From Balaenoptera acutorostrata (taxonomy: Eukaryota > Chordata > Mammalia > Artiodactyla > Balaenopteridae): a stretch of DNA of 64,000 nt. Positions 46,422 to 57,526 of this stretch are shown piece by piece; positions within the stretch are counted from its first letter, which is position 1, and the number at the start of each line of letters is the position of its first letter. A program made the position numbers and the translations under genes. Under the pieces are notes generated by a model. The model was not told the DNA's origin, ran no database searches, and worked only from the letters and a program-made list of their open reading frames with translations. The stretch spans positions 6,204,001 through 6,268,000 of the forward strand of contig NC_080079.1 of the NCBI RefSeq assembly GCF_949987535.1. The letters run 5' to 3'.

Positions 46422-47271
46422 CTTTTTTCTAATTGGAGTATAGTTGCTTTGCAATATTTTGTTAGTTTATACTGTACAGCAAAGTGAATCAGCTATATGT
46501 ATACATATATCCCCTCTTTTTTGGATTTCCTTCTCTTTAAGTTACCACAGAGCAATGAGTAGAGTTCCCTGTGCTATACAGTAGGTTCTCATTAGTTATC
46601 TATTTTATATATAGTATCAATAGTGTGTATATGTCAATCCCAATCTCCCAGTTCATCCCACCCCCCCTTCCCACTTGGCATCCATACGTTTGTCCTCTAC
46701 GTCTACATCTGTGTCTCTATTTCTGCTTTGTAAATAAGATTGTCTATACCAATTTTTTCAGATTCCACATATATGTGCTAATATACGATATTTGTTTTTC
46801 TCTTTGTGACTTACTTCACTCTGTATGACAGTCTCTATGTCCATCTGTGTCTCTACAAATGACCCAATTTTGTTCCTTTTTATAGCTGAGTAATATTCCA
46901 TTGTATATATACCACATCCTCTTCATCCATTCCTCTGTTGATGGACATTTACGTTGCTTCCATGTCCTGGCTATTGTAAATAGTGCTGCAATGAACATTG
47001 GGGTGCATGTGTCTATTTTTGAGACATTTCTCCAGAGAAGACATACAGATGGCCAACAAACACATGAAAAGATGGTGAACATCATTAATTATTAGAGAAA
47101 TGCAAATCAAAACTACAATGAGGAATCGCCTCACACCGGATGGCCATCATCAAAAGATCTACAAACGGTAAATGCTGGAGAGGGTGTGGAGAGAAGGGAA
47201 CCCTCATGCATTGATGGTGAGAATGTAAATTGATACAGCCACTATGGAGAACAGTATGGAGGTTCCTTAAA
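46422..47271 (-). mobile_element. 5'-inverted (twin-primed) L1 insertion inside L2
   Basis: 46422 to about 47017 is the antisense L1 3' end (TAATTGGAGTATAGTTGCTT, CCCTGTGCTATACAGTAGGT, AATGAACATTGGGGTGCATG). From about 47018 to 47271 the sequence switches to sense ORF2 (GACATTTCTCCAGAGAAGAC, GCAAATCAAAACTACAATGA, CCACTATGGAGAACAGTATG) and ends GGTTCCTTAAAA. The two arms are neighbouring parts of ORF2 joined head to head with roughly 90 bp missing between them. A single perfect 17-bp TSD, AAACATTCTTGACTTTT, brackets the whole (46405-46421; 47272-47288), proving one event. The rest of ORF2 is absent. Confidence 0.95.
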
Positions 47272-47885
47272 AAACATTCTTGACTTTTGTTTGTTCCTTT
47301 CACACCCCACAGACAATCCAGCAGTGAATCGTATCAGTCTGATCTTAAATATCTGTATCCTTGGCCTGAAGCCATCTCCCCAGTGGCGCCACGCCCTCCC
47401 TGGTCCAAGCCACCATCCTCTCTCACCTGGATCAGGAACATTCTCCAGCCAGACCTCCCAGGCTCTGCCCAGCACCGCAGCTAGCGTGACCCTGAAAAAT
47501 GAAAATCAGCTCTTCTGGCCTCTGCTCACAGCTCTTCCCTGACTCCCCACATCACTCAGCACAAACCGCTAGTCTCGTAGGGATCCACATAGTTTGTTTC
47601 TTTGTCCTTGGCCAAAGTCACTCTGATGGAGAGGCCGTGCCTAATCCCGCTGGATAAAAGAGCAACTCTTCCACCACAGCCAGGACTCCCCTTGCCCTTA
47701 GGGCTTTCTTTTCCTCCATAACACTTGACCACCTTTGATATAATACAGACTTTCTTCCTTTGATTATCTGTCTCCCCAGCTGCAGTGGAAGCTCTGTGAT
47801 GACAGTGATCTCACTTGTTTGTTCCCTGCCGAGTTCCCAGGCCTAGAATCATGCCCAGGATAGTAGATGCTCAACACCTATCTTT

Positions 47886-48214
47886 TTTTTTTTTTTCAAT
47901 TTGAGTGTTTTGTTTTTTATTAATTTTATTGGAGTATAGTTGATTTATATTGTTGTGTTAGTTTCAGGTGTACAGCATAGTGATTCAGTTATACATATAC
48001 ATATATTCATTCTTTTTCAGGTTCTTTTTCCATATAGGTTATTATAGACTATTGAGTAGAGTTCTCTGTGCTACAGTAGGTCCTTGTTGGTTATCTATTT
48101 TACATATAGGATTGTATGTATATTAATCCCAAGCTCCTAATTTATCCCTTCCCCCTACCCCATGTTTCCTCTTCGGTAACCATAAGTTTCTTTTCAAAAT
48201 CTGTGAGTCTGTTT
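47886..48214 (-). mobile_element. L1 3' UTR insertion, antisense
   Basis: A T14 run, then GGAGTATAGTTGATTTATAT, GAGTTCTCTGTGCTACAGTA and CATAAGTTTC. It ends before the ORF2 stop. Flanks CACCTATCTTTTT and CACACATCTTTTT (about 47875-47887 and 48217-48229) are a possible imperfect TSD. Confidence 0.88.
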
Positions 48215-48229
48215 GACACACATCTTTTT

Positions 48230-48765
48230 AAAAAAATTTTTGTTGGAGTGTAGTTGATTTACAATGCTGTGTTAGTTTCAGGTGGACAGCAAAGTGGATC
48301 TGTTATACGTATACATATATCCACTCTTTCTTAGATTCTTTTCCCATAGGGGTCATTACAGATTATTGGGTAGAGTTCCCTGTGCTATACAGTAGATCGT
48401 TATTAGTTATCTGTTTTACATATAGTACTGTGCATATGTCAATCCCAATCTCCCAATATTTCCCTCCCTTCCTTCCCCACTGGTAACTATAAGTTTGTTT
48501 TCTACATCTGTGACTCTATTTCTGTTTTATAAATAAGTTCATTTGTACCATTTTTTTTAGATTTCACATATAAGTGATATCATATGATATTTGTCTTTTT
48601 CTGTCTGACTTACTTCACTTAATATGATAATTTCTAGGTCCATCCATGTTGCTGCCAATGGCATTATTTCATTCTCTTTTTATGGCTGAGTAATATTCCA
48701 CTGTATACATGTACTTCATCTTCTTTATCCACTCCTCTGTCGATGGACATTTAGGTTGCTTCCAC
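48230..48765 (-). mobile_element. Second, adjacent L1 3' end, antisense
   Basis: GTTGGAGTGTAGTTGATTTA restarts the L1 3' UTR, so this is a separate copy rather than a continuation. It extends into ORF2 (GGCTGAGTAATATTCCACTG, GTCGATGGACATTTAGGTTG) and stops at about 48765. The first L1 appears to have inserted next to or into its T-rich end. Confidence 0.88.
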
Positions 48766-49560
48766 GTATAATGAACCAATGTCCACACTCATTGATGGGG
48801 CATTTGTTGGTCACCAATGACGAATAAGTGCTGCGGCTTCCTTCATGCCAACCCTTTCTGTGTCCTGGGATGTTCAGCAGAACAGGTTTTCTTAAGTCGA
48901 ATTCAGTTCCCACAGCTGAGAACTCCCCGATTCTCATCCAATCTTTTGAGAGTGTCAAGGCCAAGGTAGCTAAGACCATCCCAGTCGCTAAGCCTCAGGG
49001 ATCCCAGGATGGCTAAGATGCTGCTGGCTTTGTCAGGACTCACCACTGGAATGCATCAGCTACATCTCTAATGTGGTGTGTCTGGAAGATCCCTGTCCCC
49101 TTGCCACCTCTGATGGGCATTCTTCCCAACAAGCCCATCACCAGAGCAATTTCAGTCACCATTCAGTCTGTCTTTGGAAATAGCTCCTCAACTATTTTTG
49201 TGGTCCCTACATCCGTGCCTCTGCCAAGAACTGTGCTGAGTTTTCATCTCAGGTCTGGATGATGCAGCAGGCTCTTACCTGGCTCTCTTCCTTCCAGTCT
49301 TAAGGCCACAGCGGCTCTGTCTTAACCAAGATGATGGGTCAGACTTGCCAGTCTGGCTTCCAAGGCCTCTCGTCTGGCTCCCTGGCCCTGTCTGAATTTT
49401 TTTCTGTTTCCTAATTTCCCACTGAAAGCACATGGCCTTCCACAATTTTCTCGGGAGAAAAAAACAAAAACAAAAAAACACCTCTTCCCCTTTGAAACTA
49501 AGCTAGCTCTTTGTGCTTTTGCCTACAACTTTCACCTGGTTATTTTTACCTTGAACTGAA
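48766..49560. other. Unclassified; possible degenerate L2
   Basis: Short frames on both strands (plus 48828-49016 and 49071-49262; minus 48725-48979) do not match anything I recognise. CCAAGGCCTCTCGTCTGGCT near 49360 is reminiscent of the L2 'aaggccctccatgatctggc' block. I considered a processed pseudogene and could not identify one. Confidence 0.3.
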
Positions 49561-50281
49561 ATTTTTGTAAAATTAAAATTCTCTCCCTCCCCCCACCTTT
49601 TAAAAATTTTACAAGATACTCTTTACAGAAAATGAAGAAAGGAGAGAACTTTAAACATCTATAGTCTCACCCATCAGTAAAGAATTATAACTCAGCAGTC
49701 AGTTACAAAGAATATGACTTTTACTATACATATTTTTTCTGGGCACACATGTCTAATCTATAATAGTTTTTGGAGTTATTTTTCACTGTTCTATCAACTC
49801 CAGTCCTTATTTGCTTTTGTATCCCACGTGGCACCTAACATAACCCTTCTATGTAGAAAGGGCTCAGTGGGTCATTGAATCAATCAGAGCTGGTCAGTAA
49901 ATGTGCACTCACTGATCAGATGTAAACAAATAAGGTATGTCAAAGTACACATTTCAGAAAGTTAAAAACATGACTCAAATACAAATATGTGGTGAGCAAC
50001 TGTCAAGGGTTTAGACAGCTCATTCAGGAGGGAACCAGCAGGATGACAAAGGTGGCTCAAAGGAGAATAAAGAAGGATGAGATCAGAGTGCTAACTTAGA
50101 TCCAAAACTGGTCAATTTCCTTCAGGGCACTAAAACCGTAACTTTAGGGGGTTATCTTTTCTACCCAACAGAAATCACTTGCAATTTATCAGTCTTCTAC
50201 AAGTTAACATCTAACTTTACAGAATCTGATTCCTAATCATTAGCAAATAGTAAATCAACCCAAATGGCATCCCCTAGATTG
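49561..50281. other. AT-rich, possible old LINE tail
   Basis: An A-rich and CTCACCCATCAGTAAAG stretch near 49665 faintly resembles ancient LINE 3' ends. Otherwise nothing recognised. Confidence 0.3.
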
Positions 50282-50482
50282 AGGGTCAGCAAGCTTTATC
50301 TGCAATGGGCCAGGTATTAAATATCTTAGGCTTTGCAGGCCACAGTCTCTGTCACAGTTACTCAGCACAAAGTTGCCTTTATACATATTATAGTTGACTA
50401 TATATATTATAGAAATGACTGTATTTCTATAAAACTTTACTTACAAAAGTCAGGCTACCAGTGGTGGTGTGCTACCCCCTAC
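50282..50482. mobile_element. hAT-like DNA transposon, second copy
   Basis: GGGTCAGCAAGCTTTATCTG, GGGCCAGGTATTAAATATCT, TAGGCTTTGCAGGCCACAGT, CTCTGTCACAGTTACTCAGC and ATAAAACTTTACTTACAAAA are the same element as 37559-38480 but inverted. TIR-like ends begin (A)GGGTCAGCAA. Internally truncated around 50380-50410. Confidence 0.75.
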
Positions 50483-52524
50483 CCTAGTTATAGCCAGATT
50501 AAGCCCAGGCAGGCTTGTCAGGTGGTGCTCTGGTTTGACTTGGAAAACACATGTAGTAAGCTTTTGCCTTTTCCCCAAGTTTTAGGTCATTTTCTTAACA
50601 ATTTCATGGATGCTCACCTTTTAGATACCAGTTCCCAAGGGTTTATTATTTGTAAATAGAATAGTAAAAATAAAATGAAAATGTTTCCCAGGAGTCCAAC
50701 AATATTGAAGATGGGTACATATTTAATGCAGATTTTTTTTATACTGTAATCATACTGCCTTGGCTTCAAATAACAAGGTGATCCAATTCTACCTCACTGA
50801 CAGAGACATTCAAGGACTACTTACTGGAAGAATTTCAGAGTCATAGAAGGTCTGATTATTCTAGTCAGACAGACGAAGTTCCGAAGATCTGTGTACCACT
50901 CTGTATTCCCAAAGTATGTAAACAGCCATTATGTGCATGAGTATTATTAAAATCAAAGACAGAAACATTCAATATAGAACCAGAACCAGGGTCATGTTTT
51001 TCTGAAACTCAATGGGAGCAATTTTGTTTCAACAAAACCACGTTACCCGTTAGGTTGGATGAATATCGTTCAGTTGAATGTTCTCGGGTGGGTACTTCAG
51101 TTGGTATTCTGCTTATACATCTGTCTTTGGTGAGTTAAGTGCTATAAGCAAACGTTAATACCTAGTTTTTTGCTTGTATACATTTAAATAATATTAGAAT
51201 AAAAATCATTTAAGTCAACACCAGGGGTCTCTTAAAATTGGAGAGTCTTTCTCTGCCTATGAGAGAGGCTTCATGAGACTACACGTGTTCTCTCTGTCAC
51301 TGGCTCAGCAAAAATACCTGCGTCTGCTCCCGGGTAAGTGGCGAGGTGTATATTCCCTTTTTTCTCCTTTGCCTTTGATTTGTCTCCAACAGCTGAAAGC
51401 ATTCCTCTCTAGTCTCCACGCAGATGGGCTGACAGCTTCCAGAAAGCATTTTTTTTCGAGCCTGGGAGCTTCTTATTAGGTGTCTGTGACTGATGGCAGA
51501 AGACAGAAGCACCCAGGCCACTTCCTTGTTTGAAACGAGGGTCAGTCTGAAGTTTGATTTGCATTTGCTCACGTCACACTCTGTATTTGGAGCCTTCTTC
51601 ATTCTTTTTTTTTTTTTTATCTTCCCCTGATAAACACCTGGAGTGTTTATTCAGTAGCAGTCTCTTCATTTCACAAATATAAATTCTCCGAGAAGAGAAA
51701 CACTGATTCTAAAGTATTTCAGGCTGTACAGCAGCTGCTCCCACCCCCCAACCCCCAACAATTTCCAAATCAATTTCTCCGCACTGGTTTCCCATTTCTG
51801 GCCTCTCTCACTTACCTAAGAGATGTTAATGCCATTGTTGTTGCTTTATCTTTTGAAAGAATCTGTCCTATTTCTGGGTGTCACGACTGGGTTTTATTTG
51901 GAGCTCCCAGTTTTACTGTGCACAGTAAGTGTATTTCTCTAATGGATTTAACCTGTGGCAGGATCGATAGATTTTTCTCCTTCAGTGCCATCAGATTACA
52001 GCGACTTTGCAAATTAAGGAAAACCTTTTATCACATCAGTTACCTGAGTTCATTGTCTCCTGGAATCATTTGCTTAGTCGAGCTCATCGCCTCTGTTTTG
52101 CCTTCTTTTCTTGCAATAAACCATGACAATAAATCCTGTGGCCAAGTTTGCCTACTCTCTCCCTTTAGAAGTAGGTTGAATGTTTTGCCTCTTGCAGGAT
52201 TACAAGGTGAAAAGCCACAGCCTGAGAGCAGCAAAGTTAATGCCATTGGAAGAGGACCAGATAGTCCCATGACAAAACGGACCTTTGGCATATCGTACAA
52301 AATGCCACTGGACTCCTTGCTTAAATTTGATCTTTTACAGTATTTCATAACCACTTTGGAAGTCACGTGATCAACAGCTGGTGGGAGGGCCTTGGTGTGT
52401 GTGTTACCCCCAACAGGAACATAAGCCCCAGAAGGTAAAGCTGATGTCCACCCAGGAGGATGGGGCCTTGAGCAGAGGGGGGCTCCGCCTGTTTGTTAAT
52501 TGCAGTAACGGCTTTCATTTGTTG
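50483..52524. other. No recognised repeat or gene
   Basis: 2 kb of unclassified sequence with a T15 run near 51606-51620. The 150-codon frame at 51918-52370 (plus) overlaps a 108-codon antisense frame and has no domain. A possible splice acceptor inside it is discussed under findings. Confidence 0.4.
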
Positions 52525-52740
52525 GGTTGCTCTTTTTTACCATGGACCGGACGCCTCTGTTCTAAACACCTTCTATATATATTAACTCATGCAATTTTCA
52601 TAAGGACCGCAAAAAGATTATCTCCATTTTTAAAATTGAAAAAAATGTCAGTCACAGAGAAGTGATACAGCTTTCCCAAAGACACACAGCTAGTCATTAG
52701 CAGAGCCAAGATTTAAACCCAGACTTGCTGGCTCCAGAGT
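52525..52740 (-). repeat. MIR SINE, antisense
   Basis: TTAACTCATGCAATTTTCAT, CACAGAGAAGTGATACAGCT, CCCAAAGACACACAGCTAGT and AGCAGAGCCAAGATTTAAAC are in reversed MIR order. Confidence 0.82.
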
Positions 52741-53645
52741 TCTACTCTCTCAATCCCTACGTTAGGCTGTTGCCCACAACACTGGACATTGTTGGATTTT
52801 CTTTGTCGACTAGCCTTGGGACCCTGGCATTTTGCCCAGCCCTGGCCTCCGTCCCTCCATCTCAGACACGTGTCATCTACAGCGCTGCTCACACCAGAAC
52901 ATCAGGAGCCCTCCGTGCTTCCTCTCTCTCCTCCCCCACCCCCTCTAATCGCCTTCCTCCCACACACATCAGTCTTGAATCCACCCAGCAGCCTCCATCC
53001 CCATGGACTACACCGTGATCCAGTCCAAATACCATTGACTTCCTCCTGGACTCACACAGTGGCCTCCTGACTTTTTTCAAGCTCCTGCCCCTGCCACCTC
53101 CCATCTGTTTTTCCCTGAACACTTAGAGGGGTTAAAGCGTAAACCAAACCATGACGATCTCAACGCAAAGCCCTTCAAAGTCTCCCCCTGCACCTAAAAC
53201 GAAATCCAAACTCTTCACCCTGGTATTTGCCCACCCTGCTGACTTTACCAGCATCTTCCCATGCCCTCCCCTTGCCCACGGGCTCCGACTCCCCTCTCTT
53301 GTGTCCATTTCTGGGCTATGTTGGTTCCTCTCTGCCCTCTGCTGGAATACTCCTCCCCACACTCATCCACAAGGCCAGCATCTTCCTACTTTTGGCTTCA
53401 GCCTAACGGCATCTTTTTAAAGGGGTCTGTCCCTCATCACCGTCTCGTTTTGAATTTCCAAGTCATGTTTGCTTCTTTCATAGAAAAAAGAGCTGCAAGT
53501 CGTAATTCGTGCTTTTTGCATTTTGTTTGCTTCCCCACCAGACTTTAAAGTCCACGAGGGCAGAAACATGCACGTTGACGCTGCTGCATCCCCAGCACCC
53601 GTGTGCAGCAGGCGTGTGGGTGGTTTTTACTAAGTGAATGAATGA
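52741..53645 (+). repeat. L2 LINE 3' portion
   Basis: CAACGCAAAGCCCTTCAAAG, CTAAAACGAAATCCAAACTC, CTGCCCTCTGCTGGAATACT, GACTTTAAAGTCCACGAGGG, CAGAAACATGCACG, CATCCCCAGCACCC and the terminal GTGAATGAATGAA match the L2 end in sense order, including its (TGAA)n tail. Confidence 0.75.
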
Positions 53646-54009
53646 AGTGGATGCAGAAATGGATATACCCCATGCCAGTCCCCTTGGCCCCAACCCAAGC
53701 AGGCCGGATGGTGGGCAGAGCATTGGCACCAATCAGGATGTCTCGGCAGGTGGAGGAGACAAGCCCCAGGTCCTTAGTAACCGCCCGGCATCAGCTGCTG
53801 CACTTGAAAAAGTGAGCTCGCAGCCCCATTTGAGATGCTGTGTTTTTAGCAACCGTTTGAGGAAGAGAGAGGAAGACCTACAGGATACGAAGAACTAAGT
53901 GGGAACGTGTGTCTGAAATACAGAGTGAGAGGGGCCACCACAGAACCTGGGTGGTCAGGGAATCGCCATGGGGCCATCTTCAGGGAGGTTTTGCAGATGT
54001 GACAGCCTA
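53646..54009. other. No recognisable feature
   Basis: Unclassified, without a supported frame. Confidence 0.5.
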
Positions 54010-54215
54010 ACCAGCGGGCTTTGCAGCAAGTGTGCGATTCCAGTGCTACCAAGTACTTGCCGTGTGGCCTGGGACAGGGAGCCCAATCTGTCCTCACTTT
54101 GTCATCTATAAAGCGGGAATAATTATAGTATCACCCCATAGGTTATTGAAAGGAATAAACAGGTGGTACGTGCTTAGCGCATGCCTGGCTCATAGTCGGA
54201 ACTTGGAAAATAGTC
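54010..54215 (+). repeat. MIR SINE
   Basis: CAGCAAGTGTGCGATTCCAG, AGTACTTGCCGTGTGGCCTG, CTTTGTCATCTATAAAGCGG and GTGCTTAGCGCATGCCTGGC are MIR phrases in sense order. Confidence 0.8.
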
Positions 54216-54329
54216 ATAAGAGTCAGTGGTAAGAGTAGAGTGGAGCAGACATGGTTATGGCCGCTGTTGTTGTGATGATAAAATTAGGGTCAAAGAAAGG
54301 ATAAGGAAGACCATGAGGTGGAGGCTGAC

Positions 54330-54739
54330 TCTGGCCTTCGAGATCCTTCCCGCTTTGGCCTCGTCTGGTCCTTCTTGCCTTGGTTGCACCTCCCACTGCG
54401 CACCTCGCGCTTCATCCCTGCTGAACTTCTCCCGGTTCCTTGAATACCCTGTGCTCTTTCTGCTTCATTTCCTTTCCACGTGCTGTTCCGCTGTCTAAAC
54501 CTCCTACTCTCCAACAGTGGTGAGCCCTTCTCTATCATGGCTCTTCCCTGTGTCATTTGGTCTGTGGAGCCTTCCCTAATTCCTTGAGTAAGCCCAGGGC
54601 TCCCTCCTCAGTGCTCCTAAAGCCCTCACCACACTTGCATATGTGTCTCCCTGCTCTAGGCTGCAGGCTTCTTGAGAACACGGACCTTTGTGCAGCCAGG
54701 GCTCACACTGTACCTGCTGCATAGAACATGTTCACTTGT
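54330..54739 (+). repeat. L2 LINE 3' end
   Basis: CTTCTTGCCTTGGTTGCACC, CTTTCCACGTGCTGTTCCGC, GGAGCCTTCCCTAATTCCTT, GGCTGCAGGCTTCTTGAGAA, CACGGACCTTTGTGCAGCCA are the L2 3' end. It runs directly into the tetranucleotide repeat, in the position of the usual L2 (TGAA)n tail. Confidence 0.75.
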
Positions 54740-54895
54740 GGATGGGTGGAGGATGGATGGATGGATGGATGGATGGATGGATAATGAATGCATGAGTGGG
54801 TAAGTGGATGGAAATGACGGATGAGTGGATAGGTGTTAAATAGACAGATGATGGATACTGGATGGATGGATGGATGGATAGATGGATGGATGATC
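54740..54895. repeat. (GGAT)n tetranucleotide array
   Basis: Two purer GGAT blocks (about 54751-54781 and 54860-54892) are separated by variants (GAATG, GAGT, AGAC). It likely grew from the L2 tail. On the minus strand it encodes His-Pro-Ser-Ile runs, which are not a gene. Confidence 0.93.
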
Positions 54896-55542
54896 AATGG
54901 TAATAGAGAAGAAAATTAAAATGTTGTTGAAGAAAGGATCCCAAAGGTGGAATGAGAGGTTAAAAGGTGTATAAAGAGATGTCATGGACTCAAATATAAG
55001 AGAAATGCTTCCATATTCAGCGGATGCCTATGACTAACTGAGGTCCCTGAAATAGAACTTAGGAAATAAGAATGTTCTGGAGCACTGACATGCAGGTCAC
55101 ATGCAGGCAAGACTTGTGTGCTTTTCCTTCTGAGCAGAATGCCTGACACATAATAGGCTTAAAGTAACCCCACATGACAGACGGGCAGACAGACTGATCT
55201 TCAGATGCTCCACTCGGTAAGTTTGGATAAGAAGGAATTTGGATGTGCATTTTGTTGAGGCAGCTCTATGAGCCCACACTCAATCCTGAAGTCCCTTTCA
55301 GCAGTGATGTGGCCAAGAAAACTAGGACAGGCTCAGCGGTGCATACAGCCTCTAATAAAGATCCACAGAAGGGGGCTTCGATTTGGGTTGTAAACTTAGA
55401 CTAGAATTCCACTTTTGGTCCTCGGAATCTGCTCTCGACATATTTTTTCCCTCATGAGCCAGATTTGCCAGGGGAAAAAAACTGAGTGGTGAGTGACGTG
55501 GGGACTTGAGTTGGGAGGAAGAAGAGGGTGGCAGAGAGGGTG
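54896..55542. other. No recognisable feature
   Basis: Unclassified; no supported gene. Confidence 0.5.
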
Positions 55543-55690
55543 GCGTTCCAGATAGAGGTCAGTGATTCGCAATTACAGTGCAAATCTAGACAGAACATTT
55601 AAACAAGACATCATGAACTTCAGGATTACAAGGGACATCGACAGTCACCTAATTCACTCCTCCGGCTGATCTCGGATATCTTTGAGAACA
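55543..55690 (+). repeat. 148-bp local duplication, copy A
   Basis: Begins GCGTTCCAGATAGAGGTCAG and ends GATATCTTTGAGAACA. Identical without gaps to 57379-57526 apart from three differences (near 55629, 55640 and 55686). Both copies are direct repeats. Outside the 148 bp the flanks do not match. Confidence 0.96.
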
Positions 55691-56764
55691 AGTCACAGGG
55701 GTCACAGTGTAGCTTTTCGCTGCATCTCGCCCCCTTCATAATCTGTCTTTTCAGATGGCATCTGTCTCAGAGCCTTAAATCCCCTCTGCAGGACCCTAAA
55801 CCTCCTTCTCCAGGTGTCTGGTGAGAGCTGAGCATCTCTGAGCTAAAGCAGGTGACGCTTCTCCTCAGATGCTGGTCCTGCTCACTGGGCTGCCAGGCAG
55901 CAGCAGGATAACAGGCTGGGGGTGGTCAGCTGGTACCCGGTGGCAGAGGGTGATGCTGTGTGCATATTAGCTCTAGACCTGGAGGAACACAAAGCCAGGT
56001 GTCTTTGAAGTGACTTCAACTTTAGCTCCAGCAAGAACTTAAATCCCAGGACACTGGCAGGTGTGTGATGTCTGGCTTATTCCCGCCTGGGACCCGTTCC
56101 TCCTGTAGGTGGTCTCTTTGAAGTCCCTTTGAAGTGGCCAAGGGCTATGATGCTTCACCACCACCACCCTCAATGGCAAGAAGGGCGTTGCCTCAGCGGT
56201 GGAGTTTCCAGCCAGGGCACCCAACATGGGCTGTTGCCTAACGGTGACCCTAGACCCGAGCCTTCTGTGTACAGACAGGGGGGCAGCCCCCCAGGTGCCT
56301 GCGTGCCAGCATCTTGGTTTCCTTGGCCTTCAGAAGGAGCTAGAAGGAAGGTCAAAATCATTTACTGAAATACCCCGAGCAGCAAAAAGGCACTTGATAT
56401 TTCATTTGCAATGTTACATTTTTTTTTAAATTTCATTTCCTTCACAGTTGGGGAGAGCTTAAAAAAGAGAAGGAATGAGAACAATAAAAATCATGTGGTG
56501 ACGATCTCACCAAAGAGGGTCATTTCCCAGGGGATGCCTTTATTGTATCTGTACTTTAAGACAAATTATTAAAAGTTTATCTATGTAGTAATTCCCACAA
56601 TGCAATAGATTCTTAAAGGTAAGCAGCATCTAAACAGTACAATGAATAGAGTAATTAATTATTATAGCGCTCACATATTAGCTTAAAAATAGGACAGAGA
56701 GAAGCCACCATGACCAGGAAAAGTGGCTCTGGTACCACGAGGAGACCACACAGTTTGGAATCCA
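55691..56764. other. No recognisable feature between the duplicates
   Basis: Unclassified. Short frames at 56039-56429 overlap on both strands. Nothing marks a gene. Confidence 0.45.
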
Positions 56765-56905
56765 AAGGCGGGGACTCAGCTGCCCATCTCTGGAGACTGT
56801 GTGGCCTTGGGGAAGCATATTTCTCACTGAGCCTCCGTTTCCCCATCTAGAAAACAAAGATGCTGGTTCGTATATCTCACAGCTGTTTATGAGATGGAAG
56901 GAAAA
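56765..56905 (+). repeat. MIR SINE
   Basis: GTGTGGCCTTGGGGAAGCAT, GAGCCTCCGTTTCCCCATCT and the AGAAAACAAAGATGCTGGTT stretch are MIR phrases. Confidence 0.7.
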
Positions 56906-57378
56906 CCATGCCTGGATGGAAGGGTTTGTAGGCCGTCCATCCCATCAAAATGTCAGTTCATGTAACAAGACTCAGACAGTGCTCCCTTGTTTAAAGAATT
57001 GGAGGGATGTTTCCAAGTGTAGTAAACTCTTCTCCGTTGAGAAAACTGCCCAGCCAGACATGTTGCTCGAACTTTGCCATTGACAAAGCACCGTGTTGTC
57101 CGGTAACAGATGCTTGTTTCTTCAGTGTTGGCTAAATGATTCTCTCAAAGTTAATGGTTGCTAAGTAGGTTTAATAGAATTACAGCCCGCAGGCCTGGGA
57201 GCTGTGCACGTACACAGGTGGAAGATAGGCGTCAGAAAGGGTTGTAGGGATGAGTTTCCTGACGCAGACCTGGCTGGTGTCGGCTGACAGACTATCATTC
57301 TTGCCAGAATCCGTGGGAATGCAGGGCAAAGGCAGCCCCTCCCTTAGCTCCTTCGCTCTGCTGGGGCCGGAGCAGTCA
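56906..57378. other. No recognisable feature
   Basis: Unclassified spacer before copy B of the duplication. Confidence 0.5.
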
Positions 57379-57526
57379 GCGTTCCAGATAGAGGTCAGTG
57401 ATTCGCAATTACAGTGCAAATCTAGACAGAACATTTAAACAAGACATCATGAACTTCAGGATTATAAGGGACATTGACAGTCACCTAATTCACTCCTCCG
57501 GCTGATCTCGGATATCTTTGAAAACA
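57379..57526 (+). repeat. 148-bp local duplication, copy B
   Basis: See copy A (55543-55690). The offset is a constant 1836 bases along its full length, so no indels have occurred. It reads GGATTATAAGGGACATTGAC where A has GGATTACAAGGGACATCGAC. Confidence 0.96.

Larger units (their letters stand above)
45656..47880 (+). repeat. Long ancient L2, split by a CHR SINE and an inverted L1
   Basis: Once the two insertions are set aside, the sequence follows the 3' half of L2 in order: CTACTGGGCATTTCCACTTG, TATGTCCAAGATGGAATTCT, CCATCTCAGTAAAAAGCAG, the ACATTCTTGACTTTT block, CACACCCCACAGACAATCCA, GGTCCAAGCCACCATCCTCT, CTCACCTGGATC, and the GAAGCTCTGTGATGACAGTG and GATAGTAGATGCTCAACACC end. The reading frame is destroyed. 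This is the best-preserved L2 in the window. Confidence 0.75.

Noticed and set aside
48725..49262. Possible processed pseudogene
   Set aside because: I compared its short frames on both strands with common pseudogene sources (such as GAPDH) from memory and found no match; its end looks more like degenerate L2.
51918..52370. 150-codon plus-strand open frame
   Set aside because: Overlapped by a 108-codon antisense frame, no motif; plausible by chance.
54703..54897. Ile-His-Pro-Ser repeat peptide
   Set aside because: Translation of the (GGAT)n array.
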